Shown here: piece by piece, positions 61,119 to 64,000 of the stretch | Layout of the letters: every line of letters begins with the position of its first letter | Position numbering within the stretch: the stretch's first letter is position 1 | Assembly: GCF_004345425.1 (NCBI RefSeq) | Contig: NZ_SLVP01000010.1 | Location: forward strand, 62,001-126,000 | Direction of reading: 5' to 3' | Length of the DNA stretch: 64,000 bases | Source: Paenibacillus sp. BK033 | Lineage (GTDB): Bacteria > Bacillota > Bacilli > Paenibacillales > Paenibacillaceae | Position numbers and translations under genes: made by a program | The notes under the pieces: generated by a model | What the model was told of the DNA's origin: nothing | Seen by the model: only the letters and a program-made list of their open reading frames with translations | Databases searched by the model: none

Positions 61119-62315
61119 TTACGCGTCCAGCTGTCTTTCCGGCATAACCGGCTTAGAAGGCCGTTTATTGGGCTTTGGCAGATTGCCGAAAGCGATCCAG
61201 TTAAATGGCACATAACGGGCGAAGAAACCAACGACGATCCAGGATGCGATCAGGGCAAGCGCGAAGCCGCCGAGATACCAAAGATGAAGCAGCCATGCCG
61301 TACCCGTATGAAGCGGGTATTCCCGGTACAGAAGCAGGAAGAATGGATGAATCAGGTATACGCCAAACGATAAAGCGCCAAGTCTTGAGATGACCTTGGT
61401 TAGGACCTTCGGCAGCTTCTTGGACATAACAAACGCTATTTGCAATAAAACAAGTGCCGTTAGCACCCCATGAATATTCCACACCAGATCGAACAATGTA
61501 GTGTTGAACGATTTCAGGTGAAGCCTGGTCTCGTAATACAAATACACGTGGGCCAAGCCTGCCGCGAACCACAGCACCCAAAGAGCAATCCATGTTGCGA
61601 TGCGGGCGTTTGTGGCATGGTTCCTGGCAATAATAATCCATTCTTTGATTTTCGGATAATAGATTCCTAGAGCGGCGCCAAGCAGGTAGTACGAGAAATA
61701 CGAGAACGACCAGCTGCCGCGGTTAGGAACGCCTGGAGCAGGAAGCACGTGCTTGTTGATAATAAAAAAGGCCCATTGAATGGCGATCCCCGCGGGAATG
61801 GCCCATTTGATCGTGCGCGGATATTTTTTCATCAGCCACAGGAACAACGGAAACATCAGATAGAACTGTATGTTTATATACACGAAATATAAATGCGTAT
61901 AAGCCTTGCCGGTAAGTATTTTATCGATAAAATTATCGATTTCCGTTGACAGGGATCGGTCCTGATAATAAAGGAAATGCAATACCGCAAAATAAAACAA
62001 AGAGAAGACCAAATACGGAATAATAATGTACAACAGCCGTTTCTTATAGAAGCTTCCGAGCAGCTGCTTGTCCAAAGGGCGGGTATAGTAATTATAGAAG
62101 AGGACAAAGCTGCTTAGGAAAATAAAGGTTGTTGTTCCGATTTTCATGAAAATATTGAAAAAGTTATAAAGAAAAAAATAGTTCGAATCCACCATGGTCA
62201 CGGTGGCGAACGAAGTGGAATGGACGGACAGGACGCCTATGATAGCCATTGCCCGTACGAGTAGCAGCTGGGGAATATTGTCCCTTTTCTGCAAGGTTGG
62301 TGAAGCCGTAGCCAT
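61119..62315 (-). CDS. Acyltransferase 3 family membrane protein (copy B)
   Basis: 398 residues, about ten membrane helices, LVRAMAIIGVLSVHSTSF at residues 17-34 and VYLIHPFFLLLY near the end. Most residues match copy A (58821-60005), including IFMKIGTTTFIF and FYKKRLLYIIIPYLVFSLFYF. GGAAGG precedes the ATG. First gene of the operon with the deacetylase. An O-acyl modification of a surface polymer is inferred from family and context. Confidence 0.93.
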   Translation of the reverse strand: MATASPTLQKRDNIPQLLLVRAMAIIGVLSVHSTSFATVTMVDSNYFFLYNFFNIFMKIGTTTFIFLSSFVLFYNYYTRPLDKQLLGSFYKKRLLYIIIPYLVFSLFYFAVLHFLYYQDRSLSTEIDNFIDKILTGKAYTHLYFVYINIQFYLMFPLFLWLMKKYPRTIKWAIPAGIAIQWAFFIINKHVLPAPGVPNRGSWSFSYFSYYLLGAALGIYYPKIKEWIIIARNHATNARIATWIALWVLWFAAGLAHVYLYYETRLHLKSFNTTLFDLVWNIHGVLTALVLLQIAFVMSKKLPKVLTKVISRLGALSFGVYLIHPFFLLLYREYPLHTGTAWLLHLWYLGGFALALIASWIVVGFFARYVPFNWIAFGNLPKPNKRPSKPVMPERQLDA

Positions 62316-62347
62316 TCGTTATACATCCTTCCTAAGGTTTAAGCTAT

Positions 62348-62371
62348 TAACCTAGTAACCTAGTAACCTAG
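62348..62371. repeat. Three perfect 8-bp tandem repeats
   Basis: TAACCTAG three times without change, lying between the -10 box and the ribosome binding site of acyltransferase copy B, so in the untranslated leader or at the transcription start. Confidence 0.9.
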
Positions 62372-62373
62372 TC

Positions 62374-62403
62374 ATTATAGTATAAACGAAAGGGCATATA
62401 CAA
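62374..62403 (-). promoter_or_regulatory. Promoter of acyltransferase copy B and deacetylase
   Basis: Leftward TTGTAT (62403-62398), 18 bases, TATAAT (62379-62374). Confidence 0.6.
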
Positions 62404-62405
62404 CA

Positions 62406-62441
62406 ATTTGTCTTAATCTCCCAGTTGAGATTAAGACAAAT
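62406..62441 (-). terminator. Hairpin after the malic enzyme gene
   Basis: ATTTGTCTTAATCTC (62406-62420) and GAGATTAAGACAAAT (62427-62441) form a perfect 15-bp stem with a six-base loop. Leftward it is followed by TGTTGTAT, not a pure T run, and it abuts the promoter of the next gene. Confidence 0.6.
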
Positions 62442-62459
62442 ATTGTTATATTCCTTGTT

Positions 62460-63875
62460 TTATTCTCTTGGTCTTCTGCGGGCTGCTCCGCTGTCCTGCG
62501 CAGCTTGAATCACTCTTTTGCGGACCTCTTCAACCACTCTTGCATTAAAGACGCTTGGAATAATATAGAACCTGCTCAGCTCATCCTCGTTGATGACCGA
62601 GGCGATCGCTTCGGCTGCGGCAAGCTTCATCTGCTCGTTGATCGTGACGGCACGGCTGTCCAGCGCCCCCCGGAAAATGCCGGGAAAGCAGAGGACGTTG
62701 TTAATCTGATTCGGATAGTCGCTTCTTCCCGTGGCCATGACAGCTACGATATCTTCGGCCAGCTCGGGCCGGATCTCGGGTTCGGGATTGGCCATGGCGA
62801 ACACGATAGGCTCGGGAGCCATCGATTGAATATGCTCCCGGGTCAAAATGCCGCCGGCGGATACCCCTATAAATACATCGGCATTAGCGAGCGCTTCTGT
62901 TAGACCTCCGCTGATTCTCGCCTCGTTGGTATTCTCCGCGTACCATTGCCACATCGGATGGCTGTAGGTTTTGTCTGCCGTCAGAATCCCTTCGCGGTCA
63001 ACCCCTACAATATGCTTGGCTCCGCCGGCCAGCAGCATTTTCGTGCATGCCGTTCCGGCGGCTCCGATTCCGCAAACGACAAACCGCGTATCTTCGATTT
63101 TGCGTTTCGTCAGCTTAAGGGCGTTCAAAAGCCCCGCGTACAGGACGACGGCCGTCCCGTGCTGATCGTCATGGAAAACCGGGATATCAAGCTCTTCCCG
63201 CAGCCTGCGTTCAATCTCGAAGCAGCGAGGCGCGGATATATCCTCCAGGTTAATGCCGCCGAAGGCCGGGGCAAGATGCTTGATCGACGCGATAATCTGC
63301 TCGGTATCCTGGGTGTCGAGGCAGATCGGGAAGGCGTCCACGTCCGCAAACTGCTTGAACAGCATGGCTTTGCCTTCCATAACGGGCATGGCCGCATAAG
63401 GGCCGATATTGCCAAGGCCAAGCACCGCGCTCCCGTCGGAAACGACGGCAACCGTATTGCGTTTGATGGTGAGAGTGAATGCCTTCTTGGGATCGGCTTC
63501 AATGGCTTGGCAGACCCTCGCGACATCCGGCGTATACACGCGGGATAAATCATCCCGGTTTTGGATGGGGGTTTTGGGCTGTATCGTTATTTTTCCGCCA
63601 AGATGCAAAAGAAAAGTGCGGTCGGATACATGCCGGAGGCGAATGCCCGGCACGCTCTGAAGAGCGGCTTGCAGCCGTTCGGCAGCACCGGCTTCCGCAA
63701 TCTTGACCGTCAAGTCCCGTATGCTGATCTGCTTGTCGGTTTGAATGACGTCAATGGCTACAATATCCCCGCCTGCCGCTTCGATGGCGGAGACGGCTTT
63801 GCCGAAATACGCCTGCTGGGTATCGATCTCGAGACGCAGAATGATTGTTTTTCCGTCCATGCTCCGTTCCTTCAT
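62460..63875 (-). CDS. NAD(P)-dependent malic enzyme with N-terminal ACT domain
   Basis: 471 residues from ATG 63875 (AAAGGGAG upstream; ATG 63860 is an alternative). Residues 7-85 form an ACT domain (IILRLEIDTQQAYFGKAVSAIEAAGGDIVAIDV), and the rest is the bacterial malic enzyme: VYTPDVARVCQAI with the catalytic tyrosine, lysine in MLFKQFADVDAFP, metal ligands in LEDISAPRCFEIE and PVFHDDQHGTA, and Rossmann VVCGIGAAGTA. It decarboxylates malate to pyruvate; the ACT domain suggests allosteric control by a small metabolite. Phosphotransacetylase-type C-terminal fusion is absent. Confidence 0.95.
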   Translation of the reverse strand: MKERSMDGKTIILRLEIDTQQAYFGKAVSAIEAAGGDIVAIDVIQTDKQISIRDLTVKIAEAGAAERLQAALQSVPGIRLRHVSDRTFLLHLGGKITIQPKTPIQNRDDLSRVYTPDVARVCQAIEADPKKAFTLTIKRNTVAVVSDGSAVLGLGNIGPYAAMPVMEGKAMLFKQFADVDAFPICLDTQDTEQIIASIKHLAPAFGGINLEDISAPRCFEIERRLREELDIPVFHDDQHGTAVVLYAGLLNALKLTKRKIEDTRFVVCGIGAAGTACTKMLLAGGAKHIVGVDREGILTADKTYSHPMWQWYAENTNEARISGGLTEALANADVFIGVSAGGILTREHIQSMAPEPIVFAMANPEPEIRPELAEDIVAVMATGRSDYPNQINNVLCFPGIFRGALDSRAVTINEQMKLAAAEAIASVINEDELSRFYIIPSVFNARVVEEVRKRVIQAAQDSGAARRRPRE

Positions 63876-63975
63876 CCTAATCCGCTCCCTTTGCTATTCG
63901 ACTGCGATTCACGTATCCTTCTCTATAATAACAATAACCGGAAAAGGTTTGTACTATTCGAGCGGGGGAGGATTT

Positions 63976-64000
63976 GTGCAAGCAAAAAGCCGTCATTGCA
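63976..64000 (+). CDS. Possible start of a rightward gene cut by the window end
   Basis: GGGGGAGG (63964-63971) stands just before GTG 63976 and TTG 63974; only eight codons are visible, so no product can be named. A TATAAT at 63924-63929 could be its -10 box. Confidence 0.25.

Noticed and set aside
1..64000. tRNA, rRNA, insertion sequences, prophage or integrase genes
   Set aside because: Read through all intergenic regions and gene products; none has the needed features.

Overview
The window looks like a chromosomal segment from a Gram-positive, carbohydrate-scavenging bacterium of the Paenibacillaceae (Paenibacillus-like). The reasons are Bacillota-type ribosome binding sites (AGGAGG/GGGAGG) before nearly every gene, lipoprotein solute-binding proteins with ABC sugar permeases that have no dedicated ATPase, a YesM/YesN-type two-component pair, many AraC/LacI/GntR regulators next to glycoside hydrolases, and an LTA-synthase-like protein. 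I see no rRNA, tRNA, CRISPR array, prophage or insertion sequence. The species assignment is inference.

Layout. 0-5 kb: a large DUF5107/TPR protein, a mutarotase-like protein and a small membrane protein. 5-7 kb: LysR regulator divergent from DinB-like and NTF2-like genes. 7-11 kb: glycerol dehydrogenase and fused dihydroxyacetone kinase (leftward), divergent from a PocR-domain AraC regulator. 11-14 kb: an AraC regulator and a Gfo/Idh/MocA oxidoreductase-ThuA pair. 14-22 kb: LacI regulator with a self-operator, YesM-like kinase, YesN-like regulator, two LplB/YtcP-type permeases and a large solute-binding lipoprotein. 22-25.4 kb: SDR enzyme, GntR/LacI-hybrid regulator, two CBO0543-type membrane proteins.

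25.5-33.6 kb is the most coherent system: GH125 exo-alpha-mannosidase, solute-binding lipoprotein, two permeases and three consecutive GH76 proteins, one membrane anchored and two without any export signal. It reads as an alpha-1,6-mannan (fungal or yeast type) import and degradation operon with a strong promoter, a CcpA-type cre, and a promoter element shared with the upstream GntR-type regulator gene. 33.6-37.6 kb: AraC regulator divergent from a GH127-like protein and an aldose-1-epimerase-like protein. 38-39.7 kb: GNAT, MarR and antibiotic-biosynthesis-monooxygenase-like genes. 39.9-48.6 kb: an unusual ArsR-type HTH protein fused to a large beta-rich C-terminal domain, followed by a second sugar-import operon (lipoprotein, two permeases, anchored GH43 multidomain protein, GH2 enzyme) with a promoter, cre and a 16-bp palindrome.

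48.6-64 kb is mostly housekeeping and envelope functions: LTA-synthase-like protein, transglutaminase-domain lipid-anchored or secreted protein, CvfC-like HEAT protein, MBL-fold hydrolase, Gfo/Idh oxidoreductase, ABC-F protein with an altered second Walker A, CDF exporter with a manganese-type metal site, two near-duplicate acyltransferases flanking a polysaccharide deacetylase (an IcaB/IcaC-like theme), and an ACT-domain malic enzyme. No tool searches were run; family calls rest on motifs and remembered family features.
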